Shown here piece by piece: positions 11,978-21,907 of a DNA stretch of 64,000 bases. This stretch comes from Megascapheus bottae (lineage: Eukaryota > Chordata > Mammalia > Rodentia > Geomyidae). The notes below the pieces were generated by a model. The model had not been told where the DNA came from. It made no database searches and saw nothing but the letters and a program-made list of their open reading frames with translations. The translations under genes were made by a program, and so were the position numbers. The stretch's first letter is position 1. Each line of letters begins with the position of its first letter. The stretch is taken from contig JANJXV010000024.1 in assembly GCA_024803745.1 (NCBI GenBank), positions 18,733,927-18,797,926 of the forward strand, given 5' to 3'.

Positions 11978-12110
11978 TTATTGCCATTTCACAGGTGCTG
12001 AACGGAGCCTGAAAATGACAAGTGTCTTAACCAATGTCTAATAGCTACTAAGTGACAAAAGTAGAATCTGAAACCATAGTTCGGAGCCTAGACACTTCCA
12101 TGCTGTGCTC
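11978..12110 (-). mobile_element. MIR SINE relic
   Basis: The plus strand reads 'ttattgccatttcacaggtg', 'ctgaacggagcctgaaaatg', 'aagtgtcttaaccaatgtct', 'aatagctactaagtgacaaa', 'gtagaatctgaaacc'. This matches the antisense MIR layout (attttacagatgaggaaactgagg, then gtcacacagctagtaagtgg). Confidence 0.65.
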
Positions 12111-12246
12111 AGCTGGCTTCACGCTGTGGGAAGAGATACAGACCTCCAAATGATATTTAAACTCCAATTATAATTGGTTTGACAACAGAAAACACTGAGC
12201 TGCTCAAAAAACACCTAGGAGATGGATTAGTCACATTAAAATGAGG

Positions 12247-12710
12247 GCTATGGCCAATGGCTCACACCTGTAATCCTAGCTACTCAGGAGGCTGAGATCT
12301 GAGGATCGAGGTCAAAGCCAGACCTGGCACAAAAGCCCATGGGACTCCCTTTTTCTTTTCATTCTTTTTTTTTTTGCCAGTCCTGGGCCTTGAACTCAGG
12401 GCCTGAGCACCGTCCTTGGGATTTCTCAAAACCAGAGCTCTACCACTTGTGCCTCAGCATTTTTCTATGTATGTGGTACCGAGGAATCAAACCTGGGTCT
12501 TTGTGCATGCTAGGCAAGCACTCTACCACTAGGCCAAACTTCCAGCCCAAGTCCATGAGACTCTTATCCCCAACTAACCACCAGAAAACCAGAAGTGGTG
12601 CTTTGGCTCACAATGGTAGAGCAATAGCCTTGAGCAGAAGATCTCAGGGACAGCACCCAAGCCCCATGACCAAAACAAACAAACAAACAAAACAAAACAA
12701 AAAAACAACA
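12247..12710 (+). mobile_element. 7SL/B1-Geo SINE split by a minus-strand SINE
   Basis: The left half is at 12247-12347 and the linker plus Geo half at 12549-12680, with a CAAA/CAAAA tail to about 12725. The 15 bp at the break are duplicated (aagcccatgggactc and aagtccatgagactc, 13 of 15 identical), which is the target-site duplication of the inserted element. The open frame at 12339-12818 is made of these repeats. Confidence 0.9.
12348..12548 (-). mobile_element. IDL-Geo SINE nested in a 7SL/B1-Geo SINE
   Basis: Minus-strand copy with a T-rich start (tail complement), Geo module (gccagtcctgggccttgaac), then the ID half (gaggaatcaaacctgggtct, caagcactctaccactaggc). Bounded by the duplicated target 12333-12347 and 12549-12563. 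Confidence 0.92.
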
Positions 12711-12894
12711 ACAAAAACAAACACAAAGGCTATCTTCGCCATCAAGTCATTCTCCACTGCTTACCCATGGCATCACACATTTACCTGTCAATGTAATAAA
12801 AAAAATTGTGCAATGTAGTGGGGGGAAAGTTATGTTTATAAATTTCAGGCATTAACCAAATTGGCTTTGTCCAAACTCTGGATACTAGTCAATT

Positions 12895-13108
12895 GTTCCT
12901 GGCTCACACCTGTTATCAAGTTATACCAGTTAGGAAGTTGAAGTTACAAGGAAATATGGATAGGTAGACCACAGTCCATAGTAGACTGCAGACATAGTCC
13001 TGGGTAAAAAGCGAAACATAATCTTAAAATAACCAGGGCAAAACAAAGAGCCTGTCTGCTGTCCAGCAAGCTAGAGGCCCTGAGTTCAAACTCCACTACT
13101 GCCTTCCC
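12895..13108 (+). mobile_element. Old degenerate B1/ID-like SINE
   Basis: Begins with ctggctcacacctgttatc and ends with ggccctgagttcaaactcca, so both a B1-like start and a B-box-like end remain. The middle (aagttgaagttacaaggaaa, accacagtcc) does not match the abundant dimers. Probably an older composite. Confidence 0.5.
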
Positions 13109-15390
13109 TGACCCCCTACCTCATTCTCCTAACTCCACCCCCAAAACGGCTGCCAGAGGAAATTTCCTCTTGGACTATTGTGTTAGGAAAATAGTTCTTT
13201 AAACTAAATGGCTCTGCCTTGCATAAACACATTTTTTTTTGTAATGCACAGAGGATTCCCATACAATTCACTAGTTACTCATTGTGAATTTGCCAGACTC
13301 CATTAGGCCTTTTTGTTTCTTCACTACAATTTGGAAAATATCTATCATCATCCAAACCAATCCATGCAAGTCTGGTTTCATACTAATTAGTCATGTCCAC
13401 CACCATAGAAAAAGAAAACACAGATTTGCCTCCTCATCCCTTTGATTTGATTGATTTGTGCCAAATGAGGACAATTAGTGACATATGGATAGTCTCATCT
13501 ACCTAATGGAAAGCTGAGTCCCTGATTCAGTCATGTTTTTTCCATCCAAATCTGTTTTAAATGAACCGGGAAACCATGCAGAACCATTTCATATAATGTG
13601 GAGTGTGTGGATCACAGAGAGAAGAATTAGGACCTGAAATCTGTTCATGCTCCACTCTAAGCCCCAGGCCCCAGCCTGCACCTGTACCCACAGCAAGTAG
13701 GGGCCATGATTGGAATTCATCCCTTAATTCCTAATGTATTCAGTAGGTACTTTGCATAGGTAATTAGATGATGAATGGCTCACAGCTATTACTACAGGAA
13801 TGGGTTAGTCACAAAAGCCAGTTCAGCCCTATCTTGCACTCACTTGCTCTCTCTTTCCTACACCTTCACCAGAGTTGATACGATGATACTGTAATTCATT
13901 TCTCTTTATAAATTCTGCTACTTCCATACATAGCAAATGAAGCCACGTTTGTTACAGGGTACCACTGTTACATCATGTGCCTAGAGGGTTGGGTTTGGTG
14001 GGTTTTTGTTTTCCCTGCAGCACTATTATTTTTCCATCCACATCAGGTATTCTCCAGCCTAGCAGAGGTCCTGGAATTGCAGGGAAAGGTGCATCTCTCT
14101 GGATCTCATTTTCTTCATCTCAAAAGTAAAAAAGATAGACAAAATAAATTCTAAACCTCCTTTTCAATTACAAAGTAAGAAAAGGTGAGCCTTCGCTACT
14201 TTTGTTTTTGCTTTATTCAGACCTGAAGTGTGGTCCAGAAAAAAAAAATAACAGAATCTAAAGGGCTGGGAGGTGTCCCATGTAGCCTAGGAAAAGACTT
14301 TAAGAATTTCAGCCCCAGCTTGGTCATTTCCCTAGGGCTGAATGGATCAGTCCCCTCCCTCAGTGTGGTCAGGACAGCCAATACGAACCTAGCTACAAAA
14401 GGATGTGGCAGAAGCAGAAGGTGCTACTCAGGTGTGTGTACTAGGTGTACCTCACAGCTTTCATCTCCCAGACTGTCCACAGGGAGTTATTTTTGGTCGC
14501 ATGCTTCCTGGTTCCCTCTTTCCTAGTTTTCCTATATGTCAACAGAGTATATGAGAATGACCATCTGCCATCTAGTCCATTTCTTGCCATCAGCAGAAGG
14601 AAATTGGCAATCAAGGGAAGGTTGAAGCTGAAGTCTCTCTCAGTTCAGTGGTGACAGCGGTAGGTGAACTCATTCCTGCTATGACCTGGTGACATTCTGC
14701 TCCCTCATCACTGCCAATAAGAAGCATCTTACTGCCATAAGGAATATCAAGCAGCCGCTCAAGAAGCAAAGAGGAAATACACCACAGAAAACCACAGCCA
14801 GGCAGAACCAGCCATCTCCTCACCTTACATCTGTGTGGTGACAGGATCTAGAAACTAGAGAAGCAGAGACGAGGAAGCAGAATTAATGGTTGTAAGTCCA
14901 TAGGCACAGATGAAGAAATCCACATTCTTGGCGGGGGGGATCAAAAATATCTTTGTTTTGTAATTCTGATGAAAGAACAGCTTCTATCTCTTGCATTTCT
15001 TCATATTGACGTTATTCAGGGCAAAAGACCAAATCAATACAGTCTGCTATAAAGTCAAGATGACACAGTTCAGTACTTTCCCCAAGAAGATATCTGAGGC
15101 TTGGCTCACGAGAAATCCCCTGGGGTAGACAGCATGGCTATCCTCTGGCTCCACTTTGGTCCCCACCAATGGTGAATAAATCCTTCAAAGTATCTATGGA
15201 ATTTGGCAAATCCTTCTGTTCTACCTCAAAACTAAAATGTCAGCCTAATTCCTTTACCTGCCCCCAACACATACACAATAACCAAGACTGTGCCTATCTT
15301 GGTGTGTTCAAAAGTTGTGAAAATATTGAGTGAAAGAGCTACATCTGAAAAGCATTTTTGACTGACTAGTGACATAATGTTCCATGCATG
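13109..15390. other. Unique DNA, no gene seen
   Basis: About 2.3 kb with no recognised repeat. Open frames at 14230-14526, 14445-14654 and 14611-14823 overlap on both strands and show no recognisable domain. The 13.9-14.0 kb part has a G/T-rich run (gggtttggtgggtttttg). Confidence 0.45.
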
Positions 15391-15392
15391 AC

Positions 15393-15482
15393 TGACCTTT
15401 TTTGTCCATAGCAGGGTTGAATTCAGGGCTTTGTACTTGTTTGCTTACTCAGCTGGAGCTCTATCACTTTGGCCACAGCTCC
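15393..15482 (-). mobile_element. Isolated ID/Geo-like SINE monomer
   Basis: Minus-strand tRNA-like monomer: the plus strand reads gcagggttgaattcagggc, then ggagctctatcactttggcc, then acagctccagcc. It resembles the right half of the dimer at 21695-21907 more than the common Geo module, suggesting a subfamily. Confidence 0.5.
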
Positions 15483-15492
15483 AGCCTGGGTT

Positions 15493-15698
15493 GTTTGTTT
15501 GTTTGTTTGCCAATCCTAGGGCTTAATTTCAGGGTTTGGGCACTGTTCTTGAGCTTTTTCAAAGCTAGTGCTCTACCACTTGAGGCACAGAACCACTTCC
15601 AATTTTTTCTGTGTATGTGGTACTAAGGAATCAAACTCAGGGCTTCATGTATGCTAGGCAAGCACTCTACCTCTAGGTTTGGGTCACATTCCCAGCCT
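15493..15698 (-). mobile_element. IDL-Geo dimeric SINE
   Basis: (GTTT)n tail complement, Geo module (gccaatcctagggcttaatt, ctaccacttgaggcacag), then the ID half (ggaatcaaactcagggcttc, aggcaagcactctacctc) ending in attcccagcc. A short direct repeat, cctgggtt, flanks the copy. Confidence 0.85.
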
Positions 15699-15761
15699 GG
15701 GTTTTTGTTAGCTATTTTGTACATAGAATTTTATGGAGATTTTTGTTTGTTTGTTTTTGTT

Positions 15762-15835
15762 CGTTTGCCCAGGTTGGTTTTAAACAGAAATCCTCCAGAC
15801 CTTAGCCTCCTGCATAGTTAATGCTCTATGAATAT
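15762..15835 (-). mobile_element. B1/7SL-like SINE fragment
   Basis: The plus strand reads gcccaggttggttttaaac, then cctccagaccttagcctcct, the antisense of the 7SL-type 'cctgggctggctttgaac...cctcagcctcc' block. Short, with T-rich DNA on its left. Confidence 0.5.
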
Positions 15836-16104
15836 AATTTAAAATAATCTTCCAATATAAACCAATTCTGTATACCCTAAGTCTGTTTTCACATACATAC
15901 ATCCTGTCTCACACTGATGCATGCCCTGGTTTTGAGGCAACTAGGACTACAAGTAGAATGGGATTTTGATTGTCATTGGACCAAGTCCTAATTCTGTAAT
16001 GCATTAAGTTACTGGGCAAATGAGGTTCAGTTTCCTTTTCTATTCCAAAGGGCTTAATAAGTCTTCCCTTAAAGAGTAATGTTTTGAGAGTTGGGAAAAA
16101 TACA

Positions 16105-16275
16105 GTCATTCCTCAATAATCTCTGGGAGACTGATTCTAAAATACTCTGTAATACAAAATCCAAAGATACTGAAGTCCCCTACATAAAATGGGATAGCAT
16201 TTGCATATCACAACCTGCCATATAATGAGTATTTTTGACCCACGGTTGGTTGAACCCATGGCGAGCTGACTGGAC
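16105..16275 (-). mobile_element. TcMar-Tigger type DNA transposon fossil
   Basis: Blocks 'aaaatccaaagatactgaag', 'tcccctacataaaatgggat', 'agcatttgcatatcacaacc', followed by 'tttttgacccacggttggtt' and 'gaacccatgg', match my memory of the non-autonomous Tigger relics that read 'gatgctcaagtccc..ataaaatggcgtagtatttgcatata' and end with 'gggttcaaccaaccgcgg' inverted. No transposase remains. Confidence 0.6.
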
Positions 16276-16985
16276 ATTTAAACAGGCCAATGGCATGCCT
16301 GACCTGGAGTGGGACAACATTAAGTCATTTGCTTCCACTTTCTTGCCTGTCCAACCAATCAGAAATATCAAGAGAAGAAAAGCAACCAAGCCAGTCTTGT
16401 TGATTTTAACCTGTAGACGATAACAAGTGTGCTAACAGTAGGTACACTGGTCTATCCATAAACATCGCTGCTAATCAAGCTGGACCAATGTTCCTTACAG
16501 GAACCTCAGAGAACATTTTGATGGACATGGCAAGGGCTGAGGCTTCAAAAGAGAATCCGTAAGAATCATTGCCCACACTTCCCAAAGAACGTTGATTCCC
16601 ACGAGCTACCCTCTGGATTGTCTCAGCTTTGGATTCTTAATATTCGAAATCCCACTCGTATACTACCATTTCTCTGTTAGAATCACAAATAGGCTACGGC
16701 TTCCACAACAGCAGCATGAGTGATCCAGTGCACCAACATGCATTCGTGTGTGAATGATAAGACTGAGCAAAACACAGGTGCCACAGTCACCCAGGAACCT
16801 GCTTGCCCAGTCTGAGCACACCTGTATGCAAATAGCTACTTGAATCAGCAAGAATGACAGCCCCTCCTGGACTCACAGGTGGAACCTTGTCAAGACAGAC
16901 ATCCTACACATTTGGATGCTCATTCCAGCTCCATAAATTTATAACACTGGGTGATTCGGAAGCTCACAGCCAAGAACTAACATGA
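16276..16985. other. Unique DNA, no gene seen
   Basis: Several CpGs (near 16570-16750), but no island and no recognised repeat. Short open frames only. Confidence 0.45.
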
Positions 16986-16986
16986 C

Positions 16987-17090
16987 CATGTTATGATGGC
17001 ACATGCTTGTAATCCTAGCCTTCAGGAGGCTTGAGGGAAGAGGATCAAGAGTTTGAGGACAACATGGGCCTCAAGAGATAATTTCCACAC
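16987..17090 (+). mobile_element. Monomeric B1-like SINE, degenerate
   Basis: Reads atgatggcacatgcttgtaa, tcctagccttcaggaggc, ttgagg, then atcaagagtttgaggacaac and atgggcctcaagaga. This is a 7SL-derived monomer lacking the Geo half, older than the dimers. Confidence 0.6.
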
Positions 17091-17242
17091 TAAGAGTAAA
17101 TGAAAGCTTGAGTCTGACCAATGTATTAAATCACAGAGACTGACACCTGACAGTAATGAACACATTTCTTAGCTCTTTGGCATACACATCTGATATATAT
17201 ATCCCTGGCTTATTAGAAAGATTCCTATCAAAAACTCATATT

Positions 17243-17440
17243 TGGACTGGGAATGTGGCTCAGTGGTAGAATGCTTGCCTTCCATGCATGAAGCCCTGGG
17301 TTCCATTCCTCAGTACCATGTACACAGAAAAGGCCAGAAATGGTGCTCTAGTTCAAGTGGTAGAGTGCTAGCCTTGAGCAAAAGAATCTCAGGAACAGTG
17401 CCCAGACTTGGAGTTCAAGCCTCAGTTCTGATTTAAAACA
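17243..17440 (+). mobile_element. IDL-Geo dimeric SINE
   Basis: ID half: gggaatgtggctcagtggta, gaatgcttgcc, gggttccattcc. Geo half: agaaatggtgctctagttca, agtggtagagtgctagcc, gagttcaagcctcag. The open frame 17242-17436 is a translation of this SINE. Confidence 0.88.
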
Positions 17441-17989
17441 ACAACTTGTATTTGTCTTTTGGGTGGTCAGATCCAAGTTATCCTTGCACCCTTCAAGTTC
17501 TTAGTGGCAGACTCTCTCTCCAATGCGGTACTAACTGAAAAAGCAACTCTGTTGTTTTTTTTTTAATAATGATTCCCCATAAATAGCGCCTGGGCTGAGT
17601 CAGATTTTTAGCATACCTCCTTCCACAGAGGCCAAGAGACACACGCATGCTGTTCTCATATGCCACAGGCAATTCTTGGGCTCAGAGATCGTTCCCAAGC
17701 TGCCACCCCATCCCCTTCACCCACCTACTGCCATTCCAATTCTGTCAGCTCTGGCAGCAGTGGGTGAGGTTTTACATCCCAAAGGGAAAAAGAAGTAAAA
17801 GAAGAACCAGAACTTGACAATCCTGCCTAGGATTATAGGAGCAGCAGCAGAGAATCTCAGAGTTAGCCTGGAGAGAAACAGAACTTCAATGAAAGAACTG
17901 GGGGTGGTCCAGGCTGGGACCTGATGCCATGGCCAGGTAGATACATAAATGGGAATGGGAGGTGCCTATCATTCCCTGCTTCCTCCCCT

Positions 17990-17990
<1 letters not shown>
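17441..17990. other. Unique DNA, no gene seen
   Basis: No recognised repeat or coding signal between the SINE and the CA microsatellite. Confidence 0.5.

Positions 17991-18036
<46 letters not shown>
17991..18036. repeat. (AC)n microsatellite, 23 units
   Basis: Uninterrupted AC dinucleotide tract of 46 bp. Unlike the tracts at 45257 and 63938, no SINE tail precedes it. Confidence 0.98.
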
Positions 18037-18038
<2 letters not shown>

Positions 18039-19321
18039 CCTTCCTGTTCAGAGGGGCTGAGTCTTTCCCAAACCAGAGAGGTAGGCTCAGACTCAGAATG
18101 TAAGATTAATGCCTCAACCACAAACATGCTCAGGAAAATGAATGTCTAGGAATATAAATAGCCTATGTATCACTAAAGGTTACAGTAAGAAAGACACTAA
18201 GTTGCTGAGGGACAATGACTAAAACTGGAAAGGAAAAATTTGGTAAGCAACTGAGTAAAACAGACTTGATCTAAGCAGTGGTCAGACTTGCAGCGGAAAG
18301 ACTTGACCACAGCAGAGCTGACATTTTGGAGAGAACCAAGTTTATGATGTAGGGTAAAGAACAGAAAAGTTAAAGAATGGAAAATGTAAGGCTGATGCTT
18401 CCAAACACAAAAACAAAATAAGATAATAGAAAAACGAAATGAATTCTGAGAGAAAATGGACTTTCTTATTGTGAAGCCAAAGAAAACATCCCATGTATAG
18501 AGTTCTGTCTATAATGCAGAATGTGTTTTTCTTCTTCTCCGTGGAAGCAGTGTGAGTCATGGAGAGGCTGACTCGTGACGGGTCTTTCGCTCATGTGAAT
18601 GGAAGGAAATCCATATGGACTTCCCCATCTTCCTTGGGAAAAACTGAATCTCAAAAGGTGACCCAGCATGAAAAAGTTCAGACCCGTGATAGCAAAGTAC
18701 CTGTTCAATCATGGAATTTGGCTGTACCGTGTTGATAGGAATGGAAATAGTCTCTAACTTTGCCTCCCACGAAGTCTGGTTTAGCAATGACCTTCTTCCT
18801 TGACATTCTTGTTTGTGCCAGGAATCCCCGGTCTCTGTGCTGGCATCTGCTCTAGAGAGATGAAGCTAACCTGGGCCCTCATGATGGATATAAAGGGTTA
18901 TCTTCCCTGCACAAAGCTCACGCATAGGTGACCTGGACAAGCCTCCAATAAACAGACCTTTGGTCTCCAACATGGCATGATCTGAACTTGAAAAGTCTAG
19001 TTTGGGAATACTGTGCTGCCAAATAGACTCTGCATTACATTCACAGAGACCACTGAGGTCAAGTCACAGGGAAATTTCTCCTGCGAGGAGGAACTTCCCA
19101 TAGGTAGCAAAAGGCCTAGAATCTAAGCAAACCTTGTATTATCTCCATGATGAGGACAAGATGGAACTGAGAAGGGAAAAAGCAGAACGGGAAGAAGACA
19201 TTCCAGGTTGAGTCGGAGGCTCTAGAAGTCCAAATCATTCTGAGATACAGTTGTAAGCTATGTTTCTGGGTTGGCTTGCTTTGGTACAAGGCTTCCATGT
19301 GTTCTTAAGGATGAAGCTTTA
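18037..19321. other. Unique DNA, no gene seen
   Basis: No recognised repeat. Several overlapping minus-strand open frames of 60-80 codons at 18342-18787 and 19116-19298 without recognisable motifs. Confidence 0.45.
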
Positions 19322-19562
19322 TGGCCAGGGGCTGGTGGCTCTCACCAATAATCCTAGCTACGCAGGAAGGTGAGATCTAAGGGTGAAATCCAGCCTTGGC
19401 AAGAAGGTCCATGAGACTGTCATCTCCAACTAGTCACCTGGAAACTAGAAGTGGAGCTGTGGCTCAGACTGTTAAAGCACTAAACCTTGACCAAACAGAG
19501 CTCAGGTTCAGCACCCAGGCCTAGAGTCAAGTCCCATGACTGACCCCCCCCCCAAAAAAAAA
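19322..19562 (+). mobile_element. 7SL/B1-Geo dimeric SINE
   Basis: Starts ggccaggggctggtggctct, has the linker catctccaactagtcacc and a Geo half with its A box altered (ctcagactgttaaagc). Ends in a mixed C9/A9 tail at 19543-19561. Confidence 0.88.
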
Positions 19563-19574
19563 GGAATTAAGGTT

Positions 19575-19770
19575 GGGGCTGGGTTGGGAGCTTGTAGCCT
19601 AGTGGTAGAGTGCTTGCCTAGCATTCACAAAGCCCTGGGTTTGACTCCTTGGTACCACATACCCAGAAAAAGTGGTGCTGTGGCTCAAGTGGTAGAGCAC
19701 TAGCTTTGAGAAAGCTCAGGGACAGTGCCCAGGTCCTGAGTTCAATTCCCAGGACTAGCAAAAAAAAAAA
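19575..19770 (+). mobile_element. IDL-Geo SINE inserted beside another SINE tail
   Basis: ID half (gcctagtggtagagtgcttg, gggtttgactcc) and Geo half (aagtggtgctgtggctcaag, gagttcaattcccag), with an A10 tail. The short flanks gaattaaggtt and gaattaagttt look like a target-site duplication, placing the insertion just downstream of the neighbouring SINE tail. Confidence 0.88.
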
Positions 19771-20504
19771 GAATTAAGTTTCATGGTGATTTCTCAAAAA
19801 ATCCTCAGTGGAGGAGGGATGGGCCAGATGAAAGCCCCAAGTTAAGGGGCAAAAAGAAAAAAAAAAAGCAGAATCAGAATGGAGAAGCCACATCTCTCTT
19901 CAAACCCTGGAAACAGGCTATGGGAATTCCTTACAATCATTAAAAGGTATTTTGAGGGGAATTTACTTCTAGCAATTTCTAGCAATTGGCTAGTAGGGCT
20001 CCTTGTCAGAATAATGTAGGGTTAAAAACTAAAGCACACTCGAGTATTTTTTTTATCACAGGCTGCTAAAGGTTTGCGTCACCCCCATGCTTGTTCAAGT
20101 TTCTATTTTTAGCCTGGTGTGAAAATCATCAGTGCTTTACACATCCCTGGGGCTCCTCTCCTGCCTAAGCCTACAGAAATGCGATGCTCTAATGCATAGC
20201 TCTTCTACAACGGTGCAGCCACGTGGACACACACACAGGATGAAATGTCGACAGGAAAGAGCTACTGTGCTACATTCACACCAATGTGGTAAGGAGCTGT
20301 GTCGTCACCAAGATTTCTCCTCCTTTGCTCCAGAGACAGTAAGGGATACATGAGGAGGTGAGATACGGCTGTGTGTTCCCTCCTCCACCATCCCCATCCA
20401 AACTTAGTGCCTTTGTGTGAGCAAGACATACCCTTGCTGAGTATCTGAACCAGTTAAATTCCAGTTTATTTGTTACAGTGACATACTCTTAACTAGTTAA
20501 CCCA
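19771..20504. other. Unique DNA, no gene seen
   Basis: No recognised repeat. A short tandem ctagcaatt duplication near 19968-19988. The open frame at 20132-20353 has no recognised motif. Confidence 0.45.
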
Positions 20505-20625
20505 GCAAATATAATCACATTCTACAGACAACCATATAAGATGTTTGGCCAAGGTCATTTTCCCAAGGTTGTAGACTACAGCTGAGTGGGAGAAAATAAG
20601 ATACAGGTTCAAGTCTTCTGAGTAG
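20505..20625 (-). mobile_element. MIR SINE relic
   Basis: The plus strand follows antisense MIR: 'cacattctacagacaacc', 'ggccaaggtcattttcccaa', 'ggttgtagactacagctgag', 'tgggagaaaataagatacag', 'gttcaagtcttctgag'. Confidence 0.55.
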
Positions 20626-20944
20626 AATAGGAAAGCTATTAATTTTGTCTGCATGTCACCATCTAACTGTCATCACCTCCAAGCATCAACTACCTGTACT
20701 GAAGTGTTGATCGTGCAGAGCCAACTCTGTAATTGAAGAAGACACAGAAGGGAAACACAAACTGCAGGTTTTGGAATCAACAGAGTGGACATATAAATAC
20801 AATACTCCTAAATCATTTCTTGTTCAATGCTGTTTTCCCCTGGCTCCTCTAAGAACTTTGGAACCTCAATCTACCTATCTATCCATTGTTCAAGTAAAAC
20901 CAGAAACACAGAGTATCAGTTCAAGCTATGCCTGTGATCATGAC

Positions 20945-21122
20945 TGTATAGTACACAGTCTGGTAGCAAATGATGACATTTGGTCAGAGATGAGCCATAT
21001 ACCACGACTACAGTGTGATCCAGAGTCAGCGTGGAGTAGGCTATGCCATCTAGGCTTGTGTACCTACACACTCAGGTGTCAAATAATGAAATCAAATAAG
21101 GCAAATTTCTCAGAACTTGCCT
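20945..21122 (-). mobile_element. MER2-like (TcMar-Tigger) fossil
   Basis: The plus strand has 'aaatgatgacatttggtcag', 'gatgagccatataccacgac', 'gtaggctatgccatctaggc', 'ttgtgtacctacacactcag', 'aaataatgaaatcaaataag' and 'aaatttctcagaacttgcc'. These are, in order, the antisense blocks of the MER2 consensus as I recall it. The 164-codon open frame at 20771-21265 runs through this relic and a SINE and is not a gene. Confidence 0.72.
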
Positions 21123-21165
21123 TCTTACTTACCTTACTTACTATCTTTAGAAAAGGAAGACTGCA

Positions 21166-21329
21166 GGCCAGTGCAGGAGCTCATACCTATCATACTCTCT
21201 ACTCAGGAAAAGCAGGAAGGCCCGAGGCTTGTATTTCCAATCAGCCACCAGAAAACTGGAAGTAGAGGTGTGGCTCTAAGTGGTAGAGTGCTAGCCTTAC
21301 CAAGGCCCTGAGTTCAGGTCCCATTGCCA
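21166..21329 (+). mobile_element. Diverged 7SL/B1-Geo SINE
   Basis: B1-like start is degraded (aggccagtgcaggagctcat). The Geo half is clear (aactggaagtagaggtgtgg, ctctaagtggtagagtgc) and shortened before its B box (gagttcaggtccc). Confidence 0.7.
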
Positions 21330-21335
21330 ACAAGA

Positions 21336-21432
21336 CCATGGGTTGAGAATATGGCTTGGTGGTAAAGTGCTAGCCTAGCAAGCATGAGGTCCTGGCTTCA
21401 ATTTCTCAGGACAACATAAAAAAACAATCTGG
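21336..21432 (+). mobile_element. IDL-Geo SINE, 5' half only
   Basis: Clear ID monomer (gagaatatggcttggtggta, aagtgctagcc, ctggcttcaatttc) and the start of the Geo half (aatctggaagtag), then an abrupt switch into a further SINE. Truncated or interrupted. Confidence 0.7.
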
Positions 21433-21439
21433 AAGTAGA

Positions 21440-21685
21440 ACTTTAGGCAGATGCCAATGGTAAACCCTACATCAGGAGGATAATATCTGAGGATCACAGT
21501 TTGAGCCAGCCCGAGCAATCCGTAAGACTCTTATCACCAGTTAACCACCAGAAAACCAGAAGTAAAGCTGTGGTTCAAGTGGTAGAGCTCTAGCCTTGAA
21601 CACAGAAGCTCAGGGACATTGCTCAGACCCAGAATTAAGGCTTGGGATGAGCAAAAAGTGGCCAACACCCCCCCCCCAAAAAAAC
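21440..21685 (+). mobile_element. 7SL/B1-Geo dimeric SINE
   Basis: Degraded B1 start, then gaggatcacagtttgagcc, the linker ccagttaaccaccagaaaac and Geo half (gctgtggttcaagtggtaga). The tail is C10 followed by A7 at 21668-21685. Confidence 0.75.
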
Positions 21686-21694
21686 CCAGGATGT

Positions 21695-21907
21695 TGGCAG
21701 GGGAGACAGTTCTACAGCTTGAACTCAGGGCCTTGCACTCTCACTTGCTTATTCTGCTCAACCCCTTGAGCCATAGCTCCATTTCTAGATTTTGCAGGTT
21801 CATTTGCAGGTAAGAGTCTCATGGACTTTTCTACCAACGCTGGCTTTGAACTACCATCCTTAGATATCAGCTTTCTGAATAGCTAAGATTACAGGCATAG
21901 AAGCCAC
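21695..21907 (-). mobile_element. 7SL/B1-Geo SINE, variant right half
   Basis: The B1-like half is clear on the minus strand (ctggctttgaactaccatcc, gctaagattacaggcat). The right half (cttgaactcagggccttgca, ctcacttgcttattctgctc) differs from the common module and resembles the isolated monomer at 15393-15482. Confidence 0.7.

Noticed and set aside
12339..12818. 159-codon ORF
   Set aside because: It is built from two nested SINEs and a CAAA tail.
17242..17436. tRNA-like sequence with A and B boxes
   Set aside because: It is the left half of a SINE with SINE flanks and tail, not a functional tRNA. No cloverleaf was supported.
20771..21265. 164-codon ORF
   Set aside because: It runs through a MER2-like relic and into a SINE, with no coding motif.
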